62,772 nucleotides of DNA. It comes from Nitrospira sp. (lineage in GTDB: Bacteria; Nitrospirota; Nitrospiria; Nitrospirales; Nitrospiraceae). The stretch is from positions 1-62,772 of the forward strand of contig SWDP01000004.1 of the NCBI GenBank assembly GCA_005116885.1, in the 5' to 3' direction. The stretch's first letter is position 1. Every line of letters begins with the position of its first letter. The notes beneath the pieces were generated by a model. It made no database searches. It was not told where the DNA came from and worked only from the letters and a program-made list of their open reading frames with translations. This document shows positions 36,206-44,133 of this stretch, in pieces. The position numbers were made by a program, and so were the translations under genes.

Positions 36206-37357
36206 ATGGTATTGCCCAATTGGAAAATCGGCCGTGCGCTTGGTATCCCGATTCACCTGCATGCCTCCTGGTTTGCCGTATTTTTCTTTGTGACCTGGTC
36301 ACTCGCGACAGACTATTTACCCGATACGTTGCCTGGGCTATCGGTTCCGCGCTATTGGGGAATGGGTGGTATTGCTGCCCTCCTGTTGTTCCTCTCCGTC
36401 CTTCTACATGAACTGGGACATTCGTATGTGGCGCTGCGCTATCAGATCCCTATCCGACAGATTACCTTGTTCATTTTCGGGGGAATGGCGCACATGGGAA
36501 AAGAGCCGCCCAGTCCGCGTGCCGAGTTCTTGATCGCAATCGCAGGACCGCTCGTTAGTGTGATCCTGGGAGCCGGTTGTCTCGGCGGAGCCATCGCCAT
36601 GGAATCATTATTTTCACAGCCAGGAATGAAAGGGCTTGTCGCCCTTGGGAGCCTGCTGGGCATGGTGAATATGCAGCTTGGACTGTTTAATCTGATCCCG
36701 GGGTTTCCGTTAGACGGAGGGCGTATCTTACGGGCTGGTCTGTGGGCTCGAAACAAAGATTTTCATCGAGCCACCAGTCAGGCCGCATTCGTCGGGATAG
36801 GATTCGGTGTCGCGCTCGGGTTGGGCGGTATGGCCCTGATGGTAGGCGCCTGGTCGGGGTTCCTGAGTCAGTCGATCACGACGAACGGGGTCTGGCTCAT
36901 GTGTATCGGCGCATTCCTCTTTGCAGCAGCCTTGAATCACAAGCGACAGGCGGCCCCACGGATATTGTTAGCATCGGTGACCGTTCGCCAGGTCATGGTC
37001 CACCGCTCCGTGACCTTGTTGCCGGATATGAGCGTGCAGGACGCGGTCGATCAATACTTTGTCGCGCAGGGATATGGCGCATTCCCTGTGTGCGAAGAGG
37101 GACAGGTTCTCGGGGTGGTCACCGTGCGAGACGTACAGGCGCTTCCCACAGCCCTCTGGCCATGGCGCCGCGTTCGCGAGATGATGCGTCCGACGTCGCC
37201 GGCGCTCTGTATCCCACCAGACTGGTCCATCATGCAGGCGATGGACCGCATGGCCCAGGCCGGCCTCGATTGTCTCGTGGTGATGGAGAGCGGAGAGATT
37301 GTCGGGCTGGTCACCCGATCGGCTATCGCACAGTACGTACAGTTGCACAAGGCGTGA
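36206..37357 (+). CDS. Site-2-type membrane metalloprotease with CBS domains
   Basis: 383 residues starting at ATG 36206; the longer frame upstream only reads through the R5 repeat. Membrane core with the zinc motif HELGH (LLHELGHSYVALRY) and the second-half motif FPLDGGRILRAGLW, both typical of the S2P/Rip family, about six membrane segments. The C-terminal 140 residues contain two CBS modules (VTVRQVMVHRSVTLLPDMS; VREMMRPTSPALCIPPDWS) which bind adenine nucleotides in homologues. Function: cleaves membrane-bound substrates such as anti-sigma factors, by family; substrate unknown here. The stop TGA lies in a heptamer word. Confidence 0.88.
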   Translation: MVLPNWKIGRALGIPIHLHASWFAVFFFVTWSLATDYLPDTLPGLSVPRYWGMGGIAALLLFLSVLLHELGHSYVALRYQIPIRQITLFIFGGMAHMGKEPPSPRAEFLIAIAGPLVSVILGAGCLGGAIAMESLFSQPGMKGLVALGSLLGMVNMQLGLFNLIPGFPLDGGRILRAGLWARNKDFHRATSQAAFVGIGFGVALGLGGMALMVGAWSGFLSQSITTNGVWLMCIGAFLFAAALNHKRQAAPRILLASVTVRQVMVHRSVTLLPDMSVQDAVDQYFVAQGYGAFPVCEEGQVLGVVTVRDVQALPTALWPWRRVREMMRPTSPALCIPPDWSIMQAMDRMAQAGLDCLVVMESGEIVGLVTRSAIAQYVQLHKA

Positions 37358-37456
37358 GATGTGAAAGGTTAGAGTTAACGCGTCAAGAGATCGAAAGAGT
37401 TTTCACTGCCACTCCTCGCACCTTACGTTTCACTTTTCACCTTTTACGTTTCACGC
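37354..37456. repeat. Heptamer-armed hairpin between protease and membrane-protein genes
   Basis: Left words GTGAGAT, GTGAAAG, GTTAGAG; right words CACCTTA, CGTTTCA, CTTTTCA, CCTTTTA, CGTTTCA. The left word includes the stop codon of the protease gene and the right arm ends next to the stop of the convergent gene. Confidence 0.8.
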
Positions 37457-38824
37457 TCATTCATTCGCCCTGGAGACAGATATATTCTGCGCGATTGAAA
37501 TACGCACCAGGTGGACCACCAGAAGAAATCCGTAGACGACGCAGAAGAACTTGAAGGTTGCGCGGTAGAAATCCGATAAGAGAATGGGAAGACAGAGGGC
37601 AAAAAGTAGACTGGCGATCAGCGTCATGAAGGTCAGTCGTTTACAGAATTCATGGGAAGCTTCCCGCCCGATCTGTTTCAACGCGCGTGCATACCGATCG
37701 GCTCGTTGAAGCTTGGCTGTCTGCAGGGCGGCCTCACCGGTCCCCCAATAGCGCAAATAGCCATAGCCACCCAGAATCAACAGCCAAGGCGCTGCCCACA
37801 AAGGCCAATAGGTCGGACTTCCGTACGTGTCACTGCTAAGCAGGGCAGCGAAGGAAGGGGCATAGAGCAACCCCAACACCAGCGGCAGAATGCGCTCATC
37901 GCTCGGACGTTCACCCTCCGGTCCTCCATGAATCAATTCACGCTCAAAGAGCGGATACCCATACTTGAGAACCACAAGCGCGATGGCGGCACTCATGGTT
38001 TTATCCGGAACATAGCGAATCCAGTTCTGAAACCAGTTCACGATCCACCAGCTCAGACTATCACCCCATGTGAAACCAAAGAGGGAGTCGAGATAGAGAT
38101 GCGCCGTCTGTTCCCATTTGAGTACACGCTGGCTCACTGACTCGGCCACGTCAGGGTTCAAGGCAAAGATCGTTTGCTCATGCAATGCCGCTTGGATGAA
38201 CGTTCCCGGCAAGCTCATGACGACCGCGCCGCCGCCCCCAAAGATATACAAGAAACAACAATGTGACAGGGCGGAATTACGCCCTGTGCGGAGATAGGTC
38301 TGAAAGCCGAGCTGCCTAGCCATCCAGCCCCAATAGAACGCGCCCGCGATGTTGACCAGCGACCAGGGGAAAATGACCACATCCCCGCCTGTTTCTGGGT
38401 ACAACAACCAGTTCACAACAGAATTCGAGAGGAGGGCCACAATGGCTCCCCACCAGGGACCCAAGAGGAACGCAACCAGTGCCGTTCCTGTCATATCGAG
38501 AAACAGAATACTCTCCAAATGTCGGCTCAACGTCAGCCCAATGTAGTTGAGCAGCAGGCCCGCGGCGACGATCACACCGGTTTCGTATAAAAGGAGATAG
38601 GAGACCCCACGGATGGGTTTCGATGAAAAGAAACTGCCCGTGGAAGGCGAGTCAGAGACGGTGTGCTCGGTTGAAGCCGGCGATGTGTGTGCCTTCTTCG
38701 CTGTCAGTGACGTGAAACGGGCTTTGACTTCGAGTAGCTTCTCCAGAAGAGTCAACACCGTAGCGATAAAGCCAATGGCGGTGCCGCCGAGCATGAGCAT
38801 GTCTTTGCCGAAGTCGTCGAGCAT
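37457..38824 (-). CDS. Large multi-spanning membrane protein, ECF S-component-like N-terminal half
   Basis: 455 residues. A hydrophobic segment near the N-terminus, a polar Ser/Thr linker (about 40-70), then about five membrane segments whose pattern (LDMTGTALVAFLLGPWWGAIV, LLSNSVVNWLLYP, FPWSLVNIAGAFYWGWMAR) resembles S components of ECF vitamin transporters. The C-terminal half adds a soluble loop and three to four more segments. No ATPase or T-component gene is close, so transport is unproven. Converges with the protease gene. Confidence 0.6.
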   Translation of the reverse strand: MLDDFGKDMLMLGGTAIGFIATVLTLLEKLLEVKARFTSLTAKKAHTSPASTEHTVSDSPSTGSFFSSKPIRGVSYLLLYETGVIVAAGLLLNYIGLTLSRHLESILFLDMTGTALVAFLLGPWWGAIVALLSNSVVNWLLYPETGGDVVIFPWSLVNIAGAFYWGWMARQLGFQTYLRTGRNSALSHCCFLYIFGGGGAVVMSLPGTFIQAALHEQTIFALNPDVAESVSQRVLKWEQTAHLYLDSLFGFTWGDSLSWWIVNWFQNWIRYVPDKTMSAAIALVVLKYGYPLFERELIHGGPEGERPSDERILPLVLGLLYAPSFAALLSSDTYGSPTYWPLWAAPWLLILGGYGYLRYWGTGEAALQTAKLQRADRYARALKQIGREASHEFCKRLTFMTLIASLLFALCLPILLSDFYRATFKFFCVVYGFLLVVHLVRISIAQNISVSRANE

Positions 38825-38837
38825 GAGGGGCTCCCTT

Positions 38838-39035
38838 CTAGGAGCCTGTCCGACATTGCCTTCGTGACGAGGTAGTTTTCCTGTAGGTGTCCAGCCACAA
38901 GTCGGTTATAGCGCGTAGCCCGGCATCGGTGGGTGTCATCCGTCCACGCTTGACTTGTTCAAGCAATTTGATAAGCGGGTCGGACTGGGAGATAGTCGCG
39001 ATCGCGCGCTGCAGTGCCTGATCGCCTGACTCCAT
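38838..39035 (-). CDS. Small hypothetical protein, coupled to the FmdB-type gene
   Basis: 65 residues from the ATG at 39035. Two helices are predicted (DQALQRAIATISQS; LIKLLEQVKRGRMTP). Its ATG lies two bases after the TGA that ends the extended FmdB frame, suggesting translational coupling. The last residues (QCRTGS) come from a sequence also found at 39335 (see the direct repeat). No family recognised. Confidence 0.5.
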   Translation of the reverse strand: MESGDQALQRAIATISQSDPLIKLLEQVKRGRMTPTDAGLRAITDLWLDTYRKTTSSRRQCRTGS

Positions 39036-39115
39036 GATCAATTTGTAGAGCAGGAACCGGGGCCGCGCGGGTCACCGCAACTTCCACAAGCGCCTCCACC
39101 ATTACCCGGCAGCAC

Positions 39116-39265
39116 TCAGCCATCCGTGCCACCGACCCCGAACGAAGAAATTTGCTTTTCCAATTTCGTGGTCTTGCACTGTGGACAAGCCGCCTGTGTT
39201 GAGCCATACACCAACAGCTCGAATCGATGATTGCATTCCCCGCAGACATATTCGAAGATAGGCAT
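39116..39265 (-). CDS. FmdB-type zinc-ribbon protein, interrupted by in-frame TGA
   Basis: 49 residues to the first stop: MPIFEYVCGECNHRFELLV, then CPQCK; the two CxxC pairs (CGEC and CPQC) form a zinc ribbon of the FmdB family. AGGAG lies about nine bases before the ATG. After the TGA at 39116-39118 the same frame continues for 25 codons to TGA at 39038-39040, encoding GGGACGSCGDPRGPGSCSTN, a Cys/Gly-rich tail like that of full-length family members. The TGA is at a place compatible with a Cys codon. Recoding as selenocysteine, a recent nonsense mutation or simple termination all remain possible. Known family role: zinc ribbon regulatory-type protein, function poorly defined. Confidence 0.7.
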   Translation of the reverse strand: MPIFEYVCGECNHRFELLVYGSTQAACPQCKTTKLEKQISSFGVGGTDG

Positions 39266-39384
39266 AGCGTATACTCCTTGTTCTAGGAGACATTATAAGA
39301 TCGGGGCGGCCACTTCGCAATCAGGTCGGAGATTGACCGACATTGCCTCCGTCACGAGGTCGAACTGGCTCTAAGAGGAACCAT

Positions 39385-39657
39385 ATGTACCAAGAAGAGA
39401 AAACATTTACCCTTCGATTCAGTTTGGAAGCTTCGTTTCCCGACGACTATGAGGGTGAGGAAGACACCCAGGCCTGGGTGCGCGAGTGGGAAACGCGAAT
39501 CAAGCCGGATCTCCTCAAAGTGCTGTTTGAATCATTACGTCAGCACCGGGCCTGGCAGGCGCACATACGCAATCGCGGGAAGTCCCCCGAGGATGAAGTT
39601 GAAATCGTTCTTGCGCGGGACTTTTCCAAACCGCACGGATTCAGTCTATTGCCATGA
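39385..39657 (+). CDS. Small conserved hypothetical protein before hemW
   Basis: 90 residues from the ATG at 39385 (AAGAGGA upstream). The protein is acidic, with a beta strand (TFTLRFSLEASFP) and a helix (DLLKVLFESLRQHRAWQ); no family recognised. Its stop overlaps the hemW start (ATGA), indicating cotranscription. Confidence 0.7.
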   Translation: MYQEEKTFTLRFSLEASFPDDYEGEEDTQAWVREWETRIKPDLLKVLFESLRQHRAWQAHIRNRGKSPEDEVEIVLARDFSKPHGFSLLP

Positions 39658-40790
39658 CATCTCCTCCCCTCGGCCTCTACCTTCACATCCCCTTCTGTCG
39701 GCAGCGATGCGACTTTTGTGCCTTCTATCTTGAGATCCATCGCGAAAACCGTGCGGAAGCCTTTGTGCGTTCCCTCAAGCATGAGATCACACTCTCAGCA
39801 CAGCAACACGTCGCCGCAAACCGGCCCGTCCAATCCGTCTATTTCGGAGGTGGCACACCGACAGCGCTTGCCGCCACTCAGCTCACCACAATCCTGTCGG
39901 AGATTCGCACACATCTCTCGCTCACCTCAGACTGCGAAATCACCGTCGAAGCGCACCCTTCCACGATCTCAGAAGAGGGTCTTGCACAGCTGTATCAGGC
40001 CGGCGTCACCCGCATGAGTTTTGGCGCAGAATCGATGGAGGATGGCGACCTCGCCAGAATCGGACGGCCCGGCTCCGTCAGTGAAACCGTCACAGCTGTG
40101 GCTCGTGCCAGAGCCGCCGGATTTACCAACATCAATCTCGATGTGATGTATGGACTCCCGGGCCAACGTCTGGAGAGCTGGCAACGGACATTGGGCCACT
40201 GCCTCGCATTGACCCCCACCCACCTGTCTTGCTATGCCCTCACAGTTGAAGAAGATACAAGACTTGCCGCCAACATCCAGCGCCGACGAAGTCCAGAGCC
40301 GGACGAAGGTCTTCAGATTGACATGGACGAAGCGGCCCAACGGATACTCGGCGATGCCGGTTATGAGCAGTATGAAGTGTGGAACTATGCCAAGCCGGGA
40401 TATGCCTGTCGGCATAATCTGCTCTATTGGACTAATGGCGAATACCTTGGATGCGGCCCGAGCGCCCAGTCCTATCTAGACGGAACCAGATTCGGCAACG
40501 TCGCCGATCTCACGGTCTACGAGACAGCACTCACGGCAAGCCGCCTTCCTATTGAAGATCGCACCAAGCTCTCGAAGGATGAACAACTCCGCGATGCCGT
40601 GATTTTCGGATTACGCCTGATCCGAGGCATTCCCTCACAGCATCTTCATCGGCATGCTCAAAACTATGGGCATGCGACCGTCACCGCGCAGTTACTCGCG
40701 CAACAGTTGATCGAAGAAGACGGTGCATACAGCAGACTCTCGGCACGAGGCCGTCTGCAAGCTGACACCATCGCCGGCTTGTTGTACTAG
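39654..40790 (+). CDS. hemW: Haem chaperone HemW (radical SAM, HemN-like)
   Basis: 378 residues. Radical SAM motif CRQRCDFC (residues 15-22), YFGGGTPTAL, and VMYGLPGQ, followed by a HemN_C domain at the end. It lacks the extra N-terminal Cys/Tyr features of true oxygen-independent coproporphyrinogen oxidase, so it is probably the HemW type that binds haem and transfers it. The last base of its stop codon is the first base of repeat R2. It is coupled to the small gene upstream. Confidence 0.88.
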   Translation: MTSPPLGLYLHIPFCRQRCDFCAFYLEIHRENRAEAFVRSLKHEITLSAQQHVAANRPVQSVYFGGGTPTALAATQLTTILSEIRTHLSLTSDCEITVEAHPSTISEEGLAQLYQAGVTRMSFGAESMEDGDLARIGRPGSVSETVTAVARARAAGFTNINLDVMYGLPGQRLESWQRTLGHCLALTPTHLSCYALTVEEDTRLAANIQRRRSPEPDEGLQIDMDEAAQRILGDAGYEQYEVWNYAKPGYACRHNLLYWTNGEYLGCGPSAQSYLDGTRFGNVADLTVYETALTASRLPIEDRTKLSKDEQLRDAVIFGLRLIRGIPSQHLHRHAQNYGHATVTAQLLAQQLIEEDGAYSRLSARGRLQADTIAGLLY

Positions 40791-41001
40791 CAGGCTACTG
40801 AAAAAGACCGCCAGCGGCGTTCTCGCATCGTTCAGACCCTCAGCGTATCGACTGAGATTTTCAGATGGCGGAAGCACTGGAGGGGTTTTTCCGTTCGCCA
40901 AGGTCCATTAAATAGGCGAACAGCCCCACGAAGTGCGGTGGGTACCTCCTCCGGTCTTCACTCGCTGCGGCCTTGCTGGGTGGCCTTTTTGAGCAGCCTG
41001 C
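40790..41001. repeat. R2: terminal-inverted-repeat element at hemW 3' end
   Basis: Starts GCAGGCTACTGAAAAAG and ends with the inverted TTTTTGAGCAGCCTGC. Left and right segments match R1 (GCGGCGTTCTCGCATCGTTC; CGCTGCGGCCTTGCTGG) but about 90 bp of extra sequence separate them. It begins at the last base of the hemW stop. Confidence 0.8.
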
Positions 41002-41100
41002 GAGAAGAGACAAGCCTATTTCCGCTAGTGATCACAGCACTCCGATTGACTTTGTACTTGGGTGGGGTGGAAACTGAACATAGCTCACAGCGGAGGTGCC

Positions 41101-41313
41101 ATGCCCGTTAATATGGATCCTGCCAAGAGGCGAAGACGACAGCAGTCGCCGCAAGAGACAGATCCGTCTCCATCCGAGAAAGAGAACACTCTGCCAACGC
41201 GCGTGGCTCAGTTTGGAGAAGAGACGGAGGAAGATCGGGTGAAGGCACTAGCGGATGCGGAGCAGAAAAATCTGTGGGAGGCCACGGAGGTGATCGACAT
41301 GGATAAAGTCTGA
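41101..41313 (+). CDS. Small acidic-basic hypothetical protein
   Basis: 70 residues from ATG 41101 with GCGGAGG upstream. Lys/Arg-rich N-terminus (AKRRRRQQS), Glu-rich C-terminus (EETEEDRVKALADAEQKNLW), likely disordered. No family recognised. Followed within four bases by repeat R6. Confidence 0.5.
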   Translation: MPVNMDPAKRRRRQQSPQETDPSPSEKENTLPTRVAQFGEETEEDRVKALADAEQKNLWEATEVIDMDKV

Positions 41314-41316
41314 ACT

Positions 41317-41448
41317 GCAGGACGCTCAAACTGGTTTGTTTTGTTTATCTGGTTTATCTGGTTTGTCTGGTTTAACCAAACAAACGAGACAAACCAAACA
41401 AACCAAATAACGGTCTTCTTACGCTGGCGGGCTTTTTCAGCATTCAGC
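41317..41448. repeat. R6: terminal-inverted-repeat element with nonamer arms
   Basis: Ends GCAGGACGCTCAAA and (inverted) GCTGAATGCTGAAAAA. Internal words TCTGGTTTA (twice), TCTGGTTTG, TCTGGTTTA face ACCAAACAA, ACGAGACAA, ACCAAACAA, ACCAAATAA. Same layout as R5. Its right end runs into the stop codon of cax. Confidence 0.85.
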
Positions 41449-42527
41449 TAAGCGGGTAGGAAGAAAAAGGCGATCGCAAGCATAAGATAGACCCCTACTA
41501 ACATCACACCTTCCATCCAGTTGGATTCTCCGTCCATCGCCACAAAGCCCACGATCAGGACCGAGATCGTCACCGCGGCCACTTCGAACGGTGTGAAGAT
41601 CAGATCCAACGGGGCTCCGAAGAAATAACTGGCAAAGACAAGCAACGGAGCCACAAGTAACGCAATCTGCAGACTAGACCCAACCGCAATACCGTAGGCG
41701 AGATCCATCTTGTTTTTCATGGCTACCATCACGGCCGTGGAGTGTTCCGCTGCATTACCCACGAGGGCGACTAGAATGACGCCGACGAAGACTTGTGTGA
41801 GCCCCAATTGGTGCGAAGCCGACTCCAACGCTCCGACTAACATCTCGCTCATCACGGCCACGAGAATGGTCACCACGGTGAGCACTGCGATCGACGCACC
41901 GCGGGTCCAGGGCTGCTCTCCGAGATCAGAGGCATCATGGTTTTCTCCGGCGAACAGATGACGATGCGTCTTCAAGCTAAACAATAAGCTTGCGATGTAA
42001 ATAGCGAATAGTACAAGTGATATTTCGAGACTGAGCGTGTGCTCGATCGCGACACCACGGTCAGCGGCGGTGAAATGAAACAGTGCGGGGATAATGAGTC
42101 CAGCCGCAGCCAGGAGCAGAAGACTAGCCCCCATTCCGGCAGCGGTCTGATTAAACTTTTGCCGCTCGTATTTTATCCCGCCGGCAAACATGGACACGCC
42201 AAGTACGAGTAAGATGTTGCCCAAGATCGAACCGGTGAGAGACGCTTTGACGACATCATGCAGGCCTGCGCGCAGCGCGACCAATGCGATAATTAATTCT
42301 GCGGCATTGCCAAGCGATGCATTGAGCAGCGCACCGATACCGGCGCCGACATGGGTCGTTAAATGCTCGGTGGCACGGCCCAAGATACCCGCCAACGGAA
42401 TAATGGCAAGTCCAGCCGAGATAAAGACCAACAGCGGGTCGGCTCGAAGGACTTCGAGCGCGACCGTCGCCGGAACAAAAATGAGCAGGTAATCAAGCCA
42501 AGACGTGAAGAGATATCGCACAGGCAA
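41448..42527 (-). CDS. cax: Calcium/proton antiporter (CaCA superfamily, CAX type)
   Basis: 359 residues with about eleven membrane segments in two homologous halves. Each half has the CAX selectivity motif ([32 protein letters not shown]). It exports Ca2+ (or other divalent ions) from the cytosol using proton influx. Length is typical (about 360). Stop codon sits at the end of repeat R6. Confidence 0.92.
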   Translation of the reverse strand: MPVRYLFTSWLDYLLIFVPATVALEVLRADPLLVFISAGLAIIPLAGILGRATEHLTTHVGAGIGALLNASLGNAAELIIALVALRAGLHDVVKASLTGSILGNILLVLGVSMFAGGIKYERQKFNQTAAGMGASLLLLAAAGLIIPALFHFTAADRGVAIEHTLSLEISLVLFAIYIASLLFSLKTHRHLFAGENHDASDLGEQPWTRGASIAVLTVVTILVAVMSEMLVGALESASHQLGLTQVFVGVILVALVGNAAEHSTAVMVAMKNKMDLAYGIAVGSSLQIALLVAPLLVFASYFFGAPLDLIFTPFEVAAVTISVLIVGFVAMDGESNWMEGVMLVGVYLMLAIAFFFLPA

Positions 42528-42555
42528 ACCCTAACATGATGGTGAAACTTTGTCG

Positions 42556-43236
42556 ATGAATCGACCCCGAGCACCCCACGCCCTGTTCTACCCCTTTCAT
42601 CTCTGTCACTCAGAAACGTTAACTCGTATCCTGATGCGCTTTGCCACAATCCATTTTCGTGATTTCATGGCGCTGCAATTAACCCCCATGTCCGGGATGA
42701 CAGCGTTCCAAGACAGGATGGGCATGAATTTTCCCGATCTCATCGAGTCCAATCGCCTTGTCCAAGGCTATGACGTCAGTGGACCGCCTCCACCTCCTGT
42801 GGCGGCCGCCATCGATCGCGACCTGCGAGACCCGCTATGGCGCGCGCGTTTTCATACGGCGCTTTGCCAAAACCGGCGCCTCCAACGTGGACTATTCGAA
42901 CCATCCCACAGTCTTCGCATTGGAAACAGTCTCGTCCCAGGCCCCGCCGCACTCTTACGCCTCATGGACGTTTCGTTTAGACGGCGCAGCTACGATCTCG
43001 ATCAAGTACGGACGCTCTCGATGAAAAGCCTGAGCCCAGAAGAAGGCTACCACTGTGAGTATGGGGTTGCCCTTGTCAAGACATCCGCCGCACTCGTCTA
43101 CACGCAGACCCTCGCACAGGCGTACCAACTTCACCCGGTCACAGACTCTCCCGCTCACTTCTCTCTCTATACGCAATCCTGTATCCGGGAGGATTGGCCA
43201 CGAAGCAACCACCTGCTCATTCGGGTAGGCTATTAG
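42556..43236 (+). CDS. Hypothetical protein
   Basis: About 226 residues from the ATG at 42556; ATG codons at 42634 and 42688 are alternatives, and none has a strong ribosome-binding site. No signal peptide or membrane helix. Segment MRFATIHFRDFMALQLTPMSG may be a conserved core and the Pro run (GPPPPPVAAA) is low-complexity. No family recognised. The stop TAG merges with repeat R3. Confidence 0.5.
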   Translation: MNRPRAPHALFYPFHLCHSETLTRILMRFATIHFRDFMALQLTPMSGMTAFQDRMGMNFPDLIESNRLVQGYDVSGPPPPPVAAAIDRDLRDPLWRARFHTALCQNRRLQRGLFEPSHSLRIGNSLVPGPAALLRLMDVSFRRRSYDLDQVRTLSMKSLSPEEGYHCEYGVALVKTSAALVYTQTLAQAYQLHPVTDSPAHFSLYTQSCIREDWPRSNHLLIRVGY

Positions 43237-43361
43237 CAGGATACTGAAAAAGTCCGCCAGCTTCGTTCTCACCTCGAAAGCATCCTCAACGTAGCCGAGA
43301 GGCTACGCCTCCGGTGCTTTCTCGGCTGCGGCCTTGCTGAACGGCCTTTTTGAGCATCCTT
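43236..43361. repeat. R3: terminal-inverted-repeat element
   Basis: Starts GCAGGATACTGAAAAAG at the last base of the preceding stop codon and ends TTTTTGAGCATCC. Its reverse complement matches R4 at 45146 over almost its whole length (GCATCCTCAACGTAGCC and CACCTCGAAAGCATCC parts), so R3 and R4 are inverted copies. Confidence 0.85.
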
Positions 43362-43457
43362 CGTGGCATTCTCCTGTTGCTACAAATGTTCGAATCAGTG
43401 TCGTTTTGCATGCACCCATAGTTTTTCTCGGGGCCTGTTAAAAGTTCCAGTCAAGTC

Positions 43458-43466
43458 TGCTAGAAT
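43458..43466 (+). promoter_or_regulatory. Extended -10-like promoter for clpS-like gene
   Basis: TGCTAGAAT fits the extended -10 pattern TGn-TAnnAT. The ATG at 43475 is only about eight bases downstream, with no ribosome-binding site, which suggests a leaderless or near-leaderless message like that of uvrA. Confidence 0.35.
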
Positions 43467-43474
43467 TCATCCCC

Positions 43475-43771
43475 ATGGCCGGCACAAACCTTCCATTCGC
43501 CCCTCCCGCCCCGGCAGAAACCACCAGCATCGACACAAGTGCTGGGATCGATGCGCGGGTGATCGTGTTCAACTGCGACTGTCATACCTATGAGCAAGTC
43601 ATTGCACTCTTCTGCCACTATATTCCTGGTATGAACTCCACAAAGGCCTTTGAGCTTGCATGGAAGGTCGACCATGATGGGGAAGCCATCGTGTTCACAG
43701 GCACGCTGGCAGAGGCCGAAGAGATTGCGGCAAATCTGGGAGGCGGAGGGCTACGGGTAGCGGTGCAATAA
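43475..43771 (+). CDS. clpS: ClpS-like protease adaptor
   Basis: 98 residues. The core VIVFNCDCHTYEQVIALF aligns with the ClpS start (VILLNDDYTPMEFVVEVL pattern), and WKVDHDGEAIV with the ClpS VHxxG region; TLAEAEEIAANLG is the final helix. ClpS brings N-end-rule substrates to ClpAP. The first Asp of NDD is Cys here and the N-terminal arm is Pro/Ala-rich, so binding preferences may differ. No clpA gene is adjacent. Confidence 0.75.
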   Translation: MAGTNLPFAPPAPAETTSIDTSAGIDARVIVFNCDCHTYEQVIALFCHYIPGMNSTKAFELAWKVDHDGEAIVFTGTLAEAEEIAANLGGGGLRVAVQ

Positions 43772-43781
43772 TCGCGGGCGT

Positions 43782-43964
43782 GGAGTCTGTCCGAGTAATC
43801 CTTCGTTGCGAGGCAAGGGAGCTGCGGGCAGATGCTAGGCCGCAGGCACGAAAAAACCGGAGGCGAATTCGCTGGAATACGTTGAGGATTTTTTCGGGCC
43901 GAGTACGACGCAGATGGTCGCAGATCTTTCGTCGCAGTAGAATGGTCAATGTCGGACAGGCTCC
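43782..43964. repeat. 183-bp terminal-inverted-repeat element
   Basis: Ends GGAGTCTGTCCGAGT and (inverted) GGAGCCTGTCCGAC. A part of the same end (GGAGCCTGTCCGACATTG) occurs at 38842 and CCGACATTGCCTCCGTCACG at 39337. The interior is GC-rich with no coding frame. MITE-like. Confidence 0.7.
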
Positions 43965-44005
43965 TTGTATCGAGTGCTATTGTAGCCACGAAGGGATCTC
44001 CCCAC

Positions 44006-44130
44006 CAGAAAAAGTCCAGAAGCCAACAGGCTAATTTGGTCTATCTGGTTGATCTGGTTTGTTTGGTTTATCTCAGTGCTCTTCTTCAACCAAATAGACG
44101 AGACAGACTAGATCAACCAGAAAAACCGGT
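44006..44130. repeat. R7: decayed nonamer-armed element
   Basis: Words TTTGGTCTA, TCTGGTTGA, TCTGGTTTG, TTTGGTTTA on the left and ACCAAATAG, ACGAGACAG, ACTAGATCA, ACCAGAAAA on the right. The outer ends are degenerate compared with R5 and R6 (GAAAAAGTCCAGAAGC on the left). Just before the end of yihY. Confidence 0.65.
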
Positions 44131-44133
44131 TTT

